Shown here: positions 53,960 to 64,000 of the stretch, piece by piece
How positions within the stretch are numbered: the first letter of the stretch is position 1
Layout of the letters: every line of letters begins with the position of its first letter
From: Ovis canadensis
Taxonomy: Eukaryota; Chordata; Mammalia; Artiodactyla; Bovidae
Assembly: GCF_042477335.2 (NCBI RefSeq)
Contig: NC_091250.1
Span: 127,507,384 to 127,571,383, forward strand
Length of the DNA: 64,000 bases
Direction of reading: 5' to 3'
The notes under the pieces: generated by a model
What the model was told of the DNA's origin: nothing
Database searches by the model: none
The model's input: only the letters and a program-made list of their open reading frames with translations
Position numbers and translations under genes: made by a program

Positions 53960-54474
53960 TTTGGTTAACAATGTTTAATAGCAATTAAAGGTTTTAATAT
54001 GTGTAAGATATTTGGTGCCATTTCTCATAATGAAATGGAACAAAGTGTTTCCCACCCGAGCCATGTGTTGTGCACCACAGCTGGTGTGCTGGTCTTCACT
54101 GTGGATGGTGTCGTGGAGCATGAAGACAGACATGCAGTCTCCACAGTGCAGGGCTCTTTCACAGTGCTGTGCACAGGAGTCCATGCCTGGAGTGCACTTC
54201 AATGCCGCTCCTATGAAAGGAGTCAGTGCTTTGAAATGGATGGGTCTGAAGTTACTTGACCTCTGCCACCGTCAGCGTTCTTAGTTATGTAAAATAGAAC
54301 TGTCTCCCAAGAGTGCATTATAGGATATTAAGTTCCAACGTTTCTTGGAGGGGAAGGAACTAGGAAAGAATCAGGAATAATATCCAAATGACATCACTTG
54401 TCAGTAGAGAGCCTACTGCCCAGATCTCTGAGCAAAGGGACTGAAGCTTGGACCATGGATGTGCAGTCTAGGAG
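53960..54474. other. Low-copy DNA, possible MIR scrap
   Basis: 54250-54340 (gttacttgacctctgccacc, tgtaaaatagaactg) looks like a MIR core. The remainder is unassigned. Confidence 0.35.
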
Positions 54475-54485
54475 CTGACCAACAG

Positions 54486-54770
54486 GACTTCCCTGGTGGC
54501 ACAGTGGATAAGAACCCACCTGCCCTTGTAGGGGACATGAAGTCCATCCCTGGTCTGGGAAGATTCCACGTGCCACTAAACCTTTACACCACAACTACTG
54601 ATCCTGCCCACCTAGAACCCGTGCTCCACAAGAAGAGAAGCCGCTGCAATGAGAAGCCCATGAACCACAAGGAAGAGTAGTCCTGCCTTGCTGCAACTAA
54701 CGAAATCCTGCACAGAACAGCGAAGACCTAGTGCAGCCGATAAATAAATAAATAGAAAAAAAGAAAAGAT
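54486..54770 (+). repeat. CHR-2-type SINE
   Basis: Complete copy with an aataaataaatag tail. Target duplication ctgaccaacag (54475-54485) and ctgactaacag (54771-54781), one transition apart. Confidence 0.93.
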
Positions 54771-54823
54771 CTGACTAACAGAACCCCATCAACTCTGCCT
54801 CAGAAAATCTGATGTGATCACAC

Positions 54824-54916
54824 TCAGTTTCCAAATCTACAAAGTGAGCAATAGCGAGAATGCCTACCCCACGGAGTTATTTCTAGAATTTAATGACTTA
54901 ATATGTGTAAAGAGTC
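54824..54916 (+). repeat. MIR remnant
   Basis: ctcagtttccaaatctacaa followed by aatgcctaccccacggagt and a diverged 3' part. Confidence 0.6.
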
Positions 54917-54917
54917 T

Positions 54918-55560
54918 GTTACTGAGCCAAACATGGGTCTATTTGCCCGCATGCAGCAAAGCCAACCCACAGGCACTGGGTTGCAGTGAAGGAAAGTACA
55001 GAGTTTATTGCAGGCATCAAGCAAGGAGAACTGGCAGCTCTTCCTCAAAGACTCAGACTCCCTGATGACTGTCAGGGAAAAGGTTTTAAAGGCAACATCT
55101 GGTGGGAGGGTTGCAACTTGTGGATTTTTTTCTGATTGGTTGGTGGTGAAGGTAACACAATGTCATTTTGAGAGTCTCAGTCATCAACCTTCTGGTTCCA
55201 ACCAGCCGGCAGTATCTGTGCTTGTGGTCACCATCCTTCATCAGGGGAGGGGTCTTATTTCTAGGAGGACAACTCAGGTGTCTATCAGATTGTTATATAT
55301 CTCTCTTGAGGAGTAACTGGAATTCTGTTTTATTGCTGATCTGTTGTTATTACTTTCCTTGTTTAATCGCTTTTCCTTTGTTTCTTCATTTCCTCACTTC
55401 CCTAATTAGTAGCTGCTTAAGTCTGTTCTTTGAAACTCAGGGCAGGCTTAGGAGACTAAAGTCTTTTTCTACAAACAAGAAACAGGGGACAGAGAGGGGC
55501 TTTTGTGCTTAGGAGGGCCCTATAGGGTCCTGCTTTTTTAAAGCCCAGTTCAGTGTGTCC
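54918..55560 (-). mobile_element. Class I ERV LTR, antisense
   Basis: Starts tgttactgagccaaac, has cagagtttattgcaggcatc (AATAAA on the minus strand) and tccctaattagtagctgc. Family shared with 13500 (-) and 52060 (+). Confidence 0.6.
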
Positions 55561-55681
55561 ACATAGCAAATGCTTCCTCTTCCCCCTTTTCCTTTCTTAT
55601 TTTTTATTTTTCTCTGCCTCTGCCCCCTTTCTTCCTTATTCCCAACGCATGAGTGATAAGAAGCAGAGAATAAATAATTTT

Positions 55682-55870
55682 GGAACTTCCCTGGTGGTCC
55701 AGTAGCTCAGACTCCACGCTCCCAATGCAGGGGACCCAGGTTCCATCTCTGCTCAGGAAACTAGATCCCTTTTGCCTCAATTAAGAGTTTGCACACTGTA
55801 ATAAAGATCCAAGGTCTCATGTGCTGCAGCTAAGACTTGGCACAGCCAAATAAATGAACAGAAACTTTAA
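55682..55870 (+). repeat. CHR-type SINE
   Basis: Head ggaacttccctggtggtcc, middle gatccaaggtctcatgtgc, tail cacagccaaataaatgaac. Confidence 0.85.
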
Positions 55871-56605
55871 AAAAGAACAAAAGACAAACCATTCTGCTTA
55901 TGGAAGTGATTTTCTCTGTTTCAGGGTCAGAAGGGGCTACAGGGTGCAAGTGCCCAAAAGCCACCTTTTCACGGGATAGTACCACAAACTAAATGCTAAA
56001 CACACATCTCTCTCCATTTCTCTCCCCCACACCCTGCCCTGTTTCTCCAGTGACATTAAATATGAAATGGGCTGGCTTCATATCAGATTCCAGAAAGGTG
56101 AGAGGACATTGCACCAGAGAATGTAAAAGACATGGGGGCAGGTCTTTGTTTTTTAGCATCTCTATTGAGATGTATTACACATACCATAAAATTAAGCATT
56201 TTTAAGGTATTGATATAAAGGCAAAAAGTAGTATGAACAACAGCACAAGCAACTCCTTGTTTAACTAGCAAAGAATTTATGGCACCCTTGTTATCTAATC
56301 TTCCTTGGGCTCAGGAATTTAGGCATCTCTGTTATGTGGCAATGCTTTTTGCAGTCTCTTTGGCTATTTGACCAATGGTGCTGATAGATTTTTAATTATA
56401 TTTCTGTTTACACGTTCTTATGCACTGGGAACCAAGATTCCCAAGAGACTTAGTCACCAGGTACCTTGGTACTCCACTAGCATGGATCTCTTGAGTCTGT
56501 AATGAAGACAAAAAGGAAGTCATCTGTTTCCTTATATATAGGCAATGGGTAATGTAAACCCAATAGAAATAAACCTTCTATTTTCAAGTTGTCAACCTAA
56601 AAGAA
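55871..56605. other. Low-copy DNA
   Basis: 56150-56210 (tctattgagatgtattacac) may be an old L1 scrap. Nothing else recognised. Confidence 0.4.
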
Positions 56606-56607
56606 AA

Positions 56608-57130
56608 ATTCACAACAAAAGAGTTGTGAGTTAAGTTTTATTTGGGGCAAAATGAGGGCTGCAGCCTGAGAGACAGTATCTCGGATAGCTCAGAGGAACT
56701 GCTCCAAAGAGGCAACGGGGGAAAGGTCAGTATATATGAGATTTTGGTGAACGGGAAATACTTGCAATCAAGCACATGTTTTTCCAGAAGGTTTCTACTA
56801 GTCTCCTGAAGCTCTGCTAGTCATGAGGAACATTCATCGCCAGGAAGGATTTTGGTGCTTCTCTAGATATGAGGAGATATAAGAACTGGACACATAAAAT
56901 CTGCTCCTGAAAATGCCTAGTTACCTGAAGACCTGTCCTGCCAGTTTTCCCCCCAAGCCCAGAGTGCCTCATTTTTGCTCTCCACCCTGAACTCCTTTCA
57001 GGGGGTGTTGAAGGTTAGCAACTGCAGCGGCTCATGATGTAATCCTTCTGGAGGTGGATGCCCAGTGCCCATGGCAAGGGCCAGTGGATAACTGACACAG
57101 CTATGAAGACATTTATGTGACCATCCTTGG
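56608..57130 (-). mobile_element. Class I LTR, antisense
   Basis: gagttgtgagttaagtttta, ctgagagacagtatctcgg, a TATA-like gtcagtatatatgag and the body. Same family as 34550. Confidence 0.6.
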
Positions 57131-57479
57131 GAAGGCAGGTCAACTCAATACCACATGTGAAGATGAAACCTGGGGGAGGAATATATAAATCCCTCCCAGG
57201 AGGCTCTCACTGACCATCTCATTAATTGGAAATCTTGTCAACACAACACTAAATGATGGGTTGTTTCTCTTACAAGCTTTCCAGAAGTCATTTGTGCCAT
57301 ATTTGCCATGTGGGAGTTGCTGGCCTACTTACTCATACTTTTCTCTTTAGGACATTTTTCAATGAAGCAAGGGAAAGAACAAAGGAATCCTGGGATGTAT
57401 TGCGCTTGGTCTCCAAGAATTGGGGATGGTATCAGACCAGGGCTGAACACATTTATATGTTAAAAAATTTGAACTGGAA
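57131..57479. other. Low-copy DNA
   Basis: Nothing recognised. Confidence 0.4.
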
Positions 57480-58030
57480 AGTGTTGCAGGAAGGGGAAGC
57501 CTTTCCCGGGCTCCAGAGCGGGCTCTTGTCTATCACTCAGAAATGAATTGTCTGAGGAGACACACACATGCTGACAAATCGAGAGACCTTATTGGGAAGG
57601 GGTGGCCCCGTGGAGAGTAGCAGGGAGCCCAAGAGGACCACTCTGCCAGGGGGCTCAAGATCTTGAGTTTCACACTAAGAGGGTTAGTTTCCAGGTGGTT
57701 TCTGGCCAATCAGTCTGACTCAGGGTCTGTCCTGGTGGCACACGCATTGCTCAGCCAAGATGGATTCCTGTGTATTGAGGATCCTGGGAGGTTGGTAGGA
57801 CGTATGGACCGGAGTCTTCTCTCTCTTTTTGGCCTTTCCTGGATTCTTCCAGTTGGTGGTAGTTTATTAGTTCTGTGTTTCTTACCAGGGCCTCCTGTTG
57901 TAAGATAACTCATGCAAGTGGTTACTATGGAGCCTGGCCAGGGAAGTCAGGGTTGGTTAATGGTTTCCCTAACAAAAGGTTAGGGAAGTCAGTCTATGTG
58001 GGTGCTAACATTAGGAAGAGCTGAAAAGTC
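57480..58030 (-). mobile_element. ERV LTR, antisense
   Basis: gctccagagcgggctcttgt, gaccttattgggaagggg and gtctgactcagggtctgtcc follow the order of a ruminant LTR on the minus strand. Ends uncertain. Confidence 0.5.
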
Positions 58031-58067
58031 GGTGACGAGGATTATGAGAGGCTCATATCAAAACTGT

Positions 58068-58400
58068 GGGCTTCCTTGGTAGCTCAGTTGGTAAAAAAAA
58101 TCTGCCTGCAGTTCAGGAGACCAGTTCAATTCCTGGATCGAGAAGATCCCCTGAAGAAGGGGCAGGCTACCCACTCCAGTATTCTTGGTCTTCCGTAGTG
58201 GCTCAGCTGGTAAAGAATCCACCTGCAATGCAGGAGACCTGGGTTCAGCCCCTGGGTTAGGAAGATTCCCTGGAGGAGGGCATGGCAACCCATGCTAGTG
58301 TTCTTGCCTGGAGAATCCCCATGGACAGAGGAGCCTGGTGGGCTATAGTCCATAGGGTCACAAAGAGTCGGACATGACTGAGTGACTAAGAACAGAACAG
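58068..58400 (+). repeat. Bov-tA dimer-like SINE
   Basis: A partial unit (58068-58190, head to actccagtattcttgg) is followed directly by a complete unit (tcttccgtagtggctcag to gagtgactaag). It could be a head-to-tail dimer subfamily or one SINE inserted at the end of another. Confidence 0.88.
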
Positions 58401-58724
58401 CACAGCGCATATCCGTCTTGTATTGACTTGGGAATGTGATAACAGATCCAACAGTTGCTTAGATTGTGTTCAGTAGCTATGCTTTGGGACAACTTTATAC
58501 TAAAGAATTTTCTTTCCATCCTATATATTGGGGCAAGAGACATCTAGAAGCAAAACAATAGTTTTTACTTTTGATTGGGAGACAAACATTTGGAAAGCAG
58601 TTCAACTGAACTAGTAGGATGGATCATACAGGCCTGGTCCAGACCCTTGAGTTTCAGCCATCTACTACTGTCTTATTCTAACCTTCTTCTCATCTTGTGA
58701 TCCTTTTTAAAAAAAGACTACTTC
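58401..58724. other. Low-copy DNA
   Basis: Nothing recognised. Confidence 0.4.
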
Positions 58725-58735
58725 ATGGTACATTT

Positions 58736-58945
58736 GCTTCCCAGCTGGCTCAGTGGTAAAGAATCCACCTGCCAAGCAGGAGATATGGGTTCCATACCTG
58801 GGTCAGGAAGATCTCCTGGAGAAAGAAATGGCTACCTACTCCACTATCCTTGTCTGGGAAATCCCATGGACAGAGGAGACTGGAAGGCTACAGTCCATGG
58901 GGTCAAAAAGAGTCAGAGATGACTCAGCGACTAAACAACAACAGC
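58736..58945 (+). repeat. Bov-tA SINE
   Basis: Sense copy with a caacaacagc tail. Target duplication atggtacattt (58725-58735) and atgttacattt (58946-58956). Confidence 0.94.
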
Positions 58946-58984
58946 ATGTTACATTTAGAAATATTTAAACTATAAGCATCTAGT

Positions 58985-59131
58985 TTAAAAAGATTATTTA
59001 TTTTAACGTAATTGGCTGTACAGGACCTCAGCTGCAGCATGTAAGATCTAGTTCCCTGACCAGGGATCGAACCTGGGCCCCTTGCATTTCAAGGGTGGAG
59101 TCTTCAGTCACTGGACCACCAGGGAAGACCT
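58985..59131 (-). repeat. CHR-1-type SINE
   Basis: Antisense copy from tttaaaaagattatttattt through gatctagttccctgaccagg to ccaccagggaagacc. Confidence 0.85.
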
Positions 59132-59316
59132 ATAAGCACTTACATTTCAACAGAATTGAATAGAACTCTTCTATGGATTAATTTTGGCAATACCATCCAG
59201 AAACAGAAACACACCATATTTGTAACATATAGACAGACATCTAGATAGAAAGATCACCTAGTTTTCATTTTAAAACATGAATCATGTGAATCATGTACTA
59301 GAGTATAAAATTCATC
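59132..59316. other. Low-copy DNA
   Basis: Short AT-rich spacer, nothing recognised. Confidence 0.4.
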
Positions 59317-59317
59317 G

Positions 59318-59513
59318 TGTGTGTGCGTTCAGTCAGGTCTGACTCTTTGCAACCCCATGGACTGTAGCTCACCAGGTTCCTCTGTCCTTGGGATTCTCCA
59401 GGCAAGAGTACTGGAGTGGGTTGCCATTTCCTTCTCCAGGGGATCTTCCTGACCCAGGGATTGAACCCAGGTCTCCTGCATTGTAGGCAGATTCTTTACC
59501 AGCTGAGCTACAA
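59318..59513 (-). repeat. Bov-tA SINE
   Basis: Antisense copy starting with gtgtgtgtgcgttcagtcag and stopping at gagctacaagg, just short of the tRNA 5' end. Confidence 0.9.
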
Positions 59514-59684
59514 GGTTTTAAAAATACATTCACATATACATTATATATGTTATGTATATGAATAATCTTATTTGCAGTGTATGTGTTAGTTCATAAATAA
59601 TCATAAGAAAAAATTAACTTTACTTGCTTTTCAAAGGTCTCCCCCCTATCTTTTTTTCCTTTTAGTTTCTACTAATTGAGTCAG

Positions 59685-59920
59685 ATAGAGCTTCCCAGGT
59701 GGCTCTAGTGGTAAAGAACCCACCTGCCAAGGCAGGAGACCTAAGAGACATGGGTTCACTCTTTGGGTTAGGTAGATGCCCTGGAGGAGGACACAGCAAC
59801 CCACTCCGGTATTCTTGCCTGGAGAATCCCATGGACAGAGGAGCCTGGTGGGCTACAGTCCATGGGATCACAAAGAATCAGACACGACTGAGCGCCTTAG
59901 CATGCACAGCACAGTACAAC
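59685..59920 (+). repeat. Bov-tA SINE
   Basis: Sense copy flanked by tgagtcag (59677-59684 and 59921-59928). It has a short extra stretch (ctaagagacatggg) in the tRNA-like part. Confidence 0.92.
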
Positions 59921-59928
59921 TGAGTCAG

Positions 59929-60385
59929 TCATAGTCTCCCGCCATGTGGGCTGTGTTCACATTTTGAGGACTGGATTAAAACAGTTATGGCTTTAATCTC
60001 TCTCCTAGTAATACTTTTGTTCTCTTGGTGTCACAATTTTGAAAAAGCTGCTTGTCGCGCTAACTTTCTCTAACTGCAAACATGAAAGGCAGTTTGGAAA
60101 GGTCAAGAGAGCCCCATCTTGGGGCTTATCTCACTTCAGGGTGAGATAAGTATTTGCAAGGACTGGTTCCATCTCAGATGTACATGAATTCAGCTGGAGT
60201 TCCACGGGCGGCTGCCAGACTGGAAGCTGGTAGGCTTTAGAAGCACAATTTCCCTTTTTCTTTTAGTTTCATTTTACTGTAAAGTACAGATCTTTCTAAT
60301 TTTTAGCCATGTTTATTAGCCAACTCACTTCACTCCAAAGTTTCCTGTATCCTTTTCCTGCCTAGAAATGCCATCTGTGTGACTT
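59929..60385. other. Low-copy DNA
   Basis: Nothing recognised. Confidence 0.4.
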
Positions 60386-60483
60386 GCTCAGAAATTCCCC
60401 GTTTCGCTAAGAACTTCCTCCTCTATCCCCTGCTAAGAACTTCCCCTCATGTCCTCTGCTTAGAAAATTCTCCCTCGGTCCCT
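60386..60483. repeat. 26-bp degenerate tandem repeat, 3-4 units
   Basis: Units start gctcagaaattcc (60386, short), gctaagaacttcctc (60406), gctaagaacttcccc (60432) and gcttagaaaattctc (60458). Spacing is exactly 26 bp for the last three. Confidence 0.85.
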
Positions 60484-60528
60484 ATCACCTAGGGAATCTA
60501 CTGCTACTCCTTTAAGATCCCAAGTCTT

Positions 60529-60714
60529 GGGACCACCCTGTGGTCCAAGGGCTAAGACTTCACATTCTCCACGCAGGGGGTTTGGGTTTAATCTCTGGTC
60601 AAGAAAATAGATCCCACATGCTGTAACCAAGAGTTCAAATGTCACAACTAAAGATCCTTCATGCCAAAAGTAAGACCTGGTGCAGCAGTCAAATAAATAA
60701 ATAATTCAAAAAAA
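60529..60714 (+). repeat. CHR-type SINE
   Basis: Copy with an exact 10-bp target duplication cccaagtctt (60519-60528 and 60715-60724) and an aataaataaataattc tail. Confidence 0.93.
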
Positions 60715-60724
60715 CCCAAGTCTT

Positions 60725-61514
60725 AGGAAAATAGCCAAACAGAAGTCGTGGAGCATCACGTAATACAAGAAGATCCAGCTATCAGGAAAAATTCACTGAA
60801 GCCCCTGAAGAGGGATGTGAAATACATCTAACAATGCCTATGGCAGTAATCAACAAACAATCTCTAACAGGAATAGAAAAGAGGTTTAGTGGAGCCAAAC
60901 TGGGGGCTATAGAAGCAGTGGAACTGCTCAGGAAGCAGTGGAACTGTTTTCCACTGGACTATAAAATGGGAGAGGCTTATCAAGGCAAAACCCATACCAT
61001 TTCTTAAGTCATTTGTCAAGAATCAATTGGAGCTGTAGGAAATAAGAGAGCTTGTAAGTAAGGGTAGTCTGGGACCTGAAATGGCTGCACGCTACAAGGG
61101 GAGACCTTGAGACCATGGGGCTGCAGCTCTGTTAGCAGATATGGTTTTGAGCACGGTGGTGTCCTTGAGTCTGAGTCAGTTCAGAAAACTCAGGTTCTCA
61201 GTGATGCGGGAACGTATCTGAAACCACATCCACAATGGCCATCAGGTTCCATTTTCGGTTGCCTGAACCACAGCTACTCCATTTTGATTTTTAAATGGTT
61301 AAAGCAAATGTACAAAGTATGTTATAATGGGCCACAAAACGGGGGGTCCTACTCAGCGTAAAGTTTAAGCTAAATCGCTTTTAAGCCAGAATGACTTCCC
61401 CATGTCTCAATATGGAAAAAGGTCTTCCATCAGGTTTTATATGGTTAAAATATGTATTAATTTCCAATTCCTTCTGATTTATGTCATTCTTTTTCTAACA
61501 TAAAGAATAATATT
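60725..61514. other. Low-copy DNA with small duplication
   Basis: gaagcagtggaactg occurs twice in tandem at about 60913-60950. The second copy can pair with the ttccactg that follows. No gene recognised. Confidence 0.4.
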
Positions 61515-61575
61515 TTAAATCTACACAATACTGTAAAGCAATTATCCTTTAATTAAAAATAAATTTTAAATAAGA
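61515..61575 (+). mobile_element. L1 3' tail
   Basis: cacaatactgtaaagcaatt and atcctttaattaaaaataaa are the extreme 3' end of L1. Confidence 0.65.
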
Positions 61576-61944
61576 ATACTATTTTATTCAAATTCCAGAA
61601 CTCATTTTAAGAAAACCATAGGGGATGTGCCCAGAGGTTTTTGTTTTTTTTTTTCTTTCTGGATGCTATCATAGCGTCACAAAAGATTGGAAATAGTTGA
61701 AATTGAGATAATGATCAAATAAACCATGGTAGGACAATACTGTGGAAGGCTATACATTGTTAGAAATACTACTGATGAAGAATATTTAAAGAGGGTAAAA
61801 TATCTGTTAAAATCCTAGAGTATAAATGTTAGGAAAATCATATATATAATAACAAGTTATTATTATTATTAATGATATTTATTCCAGAATGAAGTTATGA
61901 GTAATTTTATTTTCTTCTTTGTAGTCTTCTTAATTTTCAAAATT
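61576..61944. other. Low-copy AT-rich DNA
   Basis: Contains a short (tta)n run at 61857-61871. Perhaps an old LINE piece at 61685-61800, not assignable. Confidence 0.35.
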
Positions 61945-62508
61945 ACATACGGCCAGAGACTGGGTAGGACTGTGAGAGCACCAGTTCCAACCACTAGACA
62001 AGGCCCTGGCTTTGTAGAAAAGAATTTCCACAAAGACAGGAAGTAGTGAAGCAAGTAAAATATTTACCAGAAGGGAAAAAGAGTACAATAAGTGTAGAGA
62101 GACAAACAGCGGAGTGGAGAGAGAGAGGATCGCTGAGTCACACCTTCATGGCTATTTGAACTACTTTCATGGGACATTTCTTCTGGATTTCCCTTGGCCA
62201 GCCATTTTGATTTCCCTGGTTCACAGTTCATATCTGGTGTATGTTCAGCTCCTCCCAGGTTTGCACATGCATCTCTTACCCATACGAAGAGGTGTATGGG
62301 TAGAGCATCTCTTGACATCATTCCCTTTTGACCTCCAAGGAGGCTTTCTGCACTTGTGTGGCCAAGGAGGTCTTCTAATTTTCAGAACTAGAAATATGTG
62401 GTCTAGGCTACTCCCTTAATTGTCCTGCTATTCTTGTCTTGGGAGTTTTAGACCACAGGGATTGAATCTCCCAATCACTTAGCCCTGGGGCGGTGGGTGG
62501 GGAGGTGA
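61945..62508 (-). mobile_element. Probable ERV LTR, antisense
   Basis: tgggacatttcttctggatt, cagccattttgatttccctg and gtatgttcagctcctcccag are strings I associate with a ruminant LTR. Ends not seen. Confidence 0.4.
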
Positions 62509-62509
62509 T

Positions 62510-62793
62510 TGTTGTTCACCTGCTCAGTCCTGTCCAACTCTTTGAGACCTCATGGACTGCAGGACGCCAGGCTTCCCTGTCCTTCACCATCTCCTGGAGC
62601 TTGCTCAAAATAATGTCCATTGAGTCAATGATGCTATCTAATCATCTCATTCTCTGTCTCCACCTTCTCCTGTTCTCAGTCTTTCCTAGCATCAGGCTCT
62701 TTTCCAGTGTGTCAGCTCTTCATCAGGTGGCCAAAGTATTGAGCTTCAGCATCAGTCCTCCCAATGAGTATTCAGGGTTGATTTCCTTCAGGA
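62510..62793 (-). mobile_element. BovB 3' fragment
   Basis: Antisense and diverged (ctgctcagtcctgtccaact to ttgatttccttcagga), with several small deletions. Confidence 0.85.
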
Positions 62794-63080
62794 GATCTAG
62801 GGTGTCCAACTACCTCCTGCCTTCTTATCTTGATGAGTTTCTCTGGTCCCTTTGATCTTGCCTTGGGTGATTTCTTGGCTTCTCCTTGATTAGCAACTGT
62901 TGGAATCCACCCCCTGGAACACAGTAAAATCATGAAAGTTGGAGTCTTACAAGAAATGGGGAACAAAAAAAAAAGCCTTCTGTGTTCAGAAGCCCACAGG
63001 ACCTCCGCAGTTTACATGTCATTATATATTTGTTAAAACTTGTTCAATATACAGTACCAAGGGTCAATCTTAATATAAAA
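62794..63080. other. Low-copy DNA
   Basis: Nothing recognised. Confidence 0.4.
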
Positions 63081-63283
63081 GTGTTGTTCCTCAGTTATGT
63101 ACTACTCTTTGCGACCCTATGGATCATAGCCCATCAGATTCCACTGTCCATGGAATTCTCTAGGCAAGAATACTGGAATAGACTGCCATTCTCATATTCA
63201 GGGGATCTTCCTTACCCAGGGATCAAACCCGGGTCTTCTGCATGGCAGGCAGATTCTTTACCATCTGAGCCACCAGGGAAGTC
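63081..63283 (-). repeat. Bov-tA SINE
   Basis: Complete antisense copy, moderately diverged (tcagttatgtactactcttt to gagccaccagggaagtc). Confidence 0.92.
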
Positions 63284-63312
63284 TAATTTTAACATAGCAT
63301 ATGAACTTTGGG

Positions 63313-63831
63313 AGGAAAGTTATGACCAACCTAGGCAGCATATTCAAAAGCAGAGATATTACTTTGCCAACAAAGGTCCATCTAGTCAAGGCTATGGTTT
63401 TTCCTGTGGTCATGTATGGATGTGAGAGTTGGACTGTGAAAAAAGCTGAGTGCCAAAGAATGATGGTTTTGAACTGTGGTGTTGGAGAAGACTCTTGAGA
63501 GTCCCTTGAACTGCAAGGAGATCCAAACATAAAGGAGATCAATCCTGGGTATTCTTTGGAAGGACTGATGCTAAAGCTGAAACTCCAATACTTTGGCCGC
63601 CTCATGCGAAGAGTTGACTCATTGGAAAAGTCTCTGATGCTGGGAGGGATTGGGGGCAGGAGGAGAAGGTGACAACAGAGGAGGATGGCTGGATGGCATC
63701 ACTGACTGGATGGACATGAGTTTGGGTAAACTCCAGGAGTTGGTGATGGACAGGGAGGCCTGGCGCGCTGCGATTCATGGTGTCGCAAAGAGTTGGACAC
63801 GCCTGAGTGACTGAACTGAACTAACTGACTG
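63313..63831 (+). mobile_element. BovB LINE 3' end
   Basis: Sense copy of 519 bp with a degenerate tail (actgaactaactgactg). The 12-bp target duplication atgaactttggg is exact (63301-63312 and 63832-63843). Confidence 0.95.
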
Positions 63832-63871
63832 ATGAACTTTGGGTGATTACGATGTGTCAATGTAGATTTAT

Positions 63872-64000
63872 TTGTTGTTCAGTCACTAAATGTCCGACTC
63901 TCTATGACCCCATGGACTGCAGCACGCCATGCTTCCCTGTCCTTCATCATCTCCCAGAGTTTGCCCAAACTCACGTCCATTGAGTCAGTGATACCATCCA
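63872..64000 (-). mobile_element. BovB 3' end, cut by window edge
   Basis: Antisense BovB start (gttgttcagtcactaaatgt) running off the window. It faces the BovB at 63313 tail to tail with about 40 bp between. Confidence 0.9.

Noticed and set aside
53999-54284. Two overlapping frames of 86-90 codons at 54.0-54.3 kb
   Set aside because: No recognisable domain, no upstream promoter features, and the region looks like plain low-copy DNA with a MIR scrap.
60386-60483. CRISPR array
   Set aside because: Units are directly abutting and decayed, without spacers, in a mammalian genome.

Overview
This window is nuclear DNA from a bovid ruminant (cattle, buffalo, sheep or goat group). The evidence is the repeat content: many tRNA-Glu-derived Bov-tA/BOV-A2 SINEs, BovB (RTE-type) LINEs ending in the (ctgaa)n tail, older cetartiodactyl CHR-type SINEs, ruminant L1 and ruminant ERV LTRs, on a background of ancient mammalian MIR, L2, MaLR and L1M remnants. 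I see no host protein-coding exon, CpG-island promoter or functional RNA gene. Nearly all long open frames are retroelement ORF2 pieces or antisense shadows of BovB and Bov-tA. Species and chromosome cannot be told from the sequence alone, and repeat family names come from memory of consensus sequences, not from a search.

Layout. 1-3.5 kb: low-copy DNA, an old hAT-like remnant, a MaLR LTR hit by a SINE, and an L2. 3.5-7.1 kb: the most striking locus, a CHR SINE split by a BovB and then, 17 bp further on, by a U6 snRNA/L1 ORF2 chimera; all three insertions have recognisable target-site duplications (TSDs). 7-11.8 kb: Bov-tA copies, a 5'-inverted L1 and two BovB fragments. 11.8-15.7 kb: minus-strand LTR sequence holding a 1575-bp class II solo LTR (6-bp TSD), a BovB flanked by a 60-bp direct duplication, and a 62-bp Bov-A scrap. 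15.7-22.4 kb: SINEs, MIR, a class I LTR and about 1.7 kb of low-copy DNA. 22.45-23.67 kb: a Bov-tA split by a BovB that is itself split by a tiny L1 carrying a probable 3' transduction. 24-35 kb: scattered SINEs, BovB tails, L1 ends and LTRs. 35.2-40.75 kb: a near full-length BovB with a 10-bp TSD, interrupted by a second BovB whose reverse-transcriptase frame has one stop, and by a 500-bp solo LTR (4-bp TSD). 41-49.6 kb: tandem Bov-tA copies, a 1.3-kb BovB, an ERVK-type LTR with a displaced head, another inverted L1 and an older 1.45-kb BovB. 49.7-64 kb: MaLR, L1M, several antisense class I LTRs, SINEs and converging BovB copies at the right edge.

The window holds no working gene set; it is a layered record of retroposition. 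The nesting gives a relative order: CHR SINE, MIR, L2 and MaLR are oldest; BovB, Bov-tA and class I LTRs come next; the U6/L1 chimera, the mini-L1, the inner BovB and the solo LTRs are younger than the elements they interrupt. I found no previously undescribed biological system. The best leads are products of LINE reverse transcription: template switching, transduction, twin priming and unusually long target duplications.
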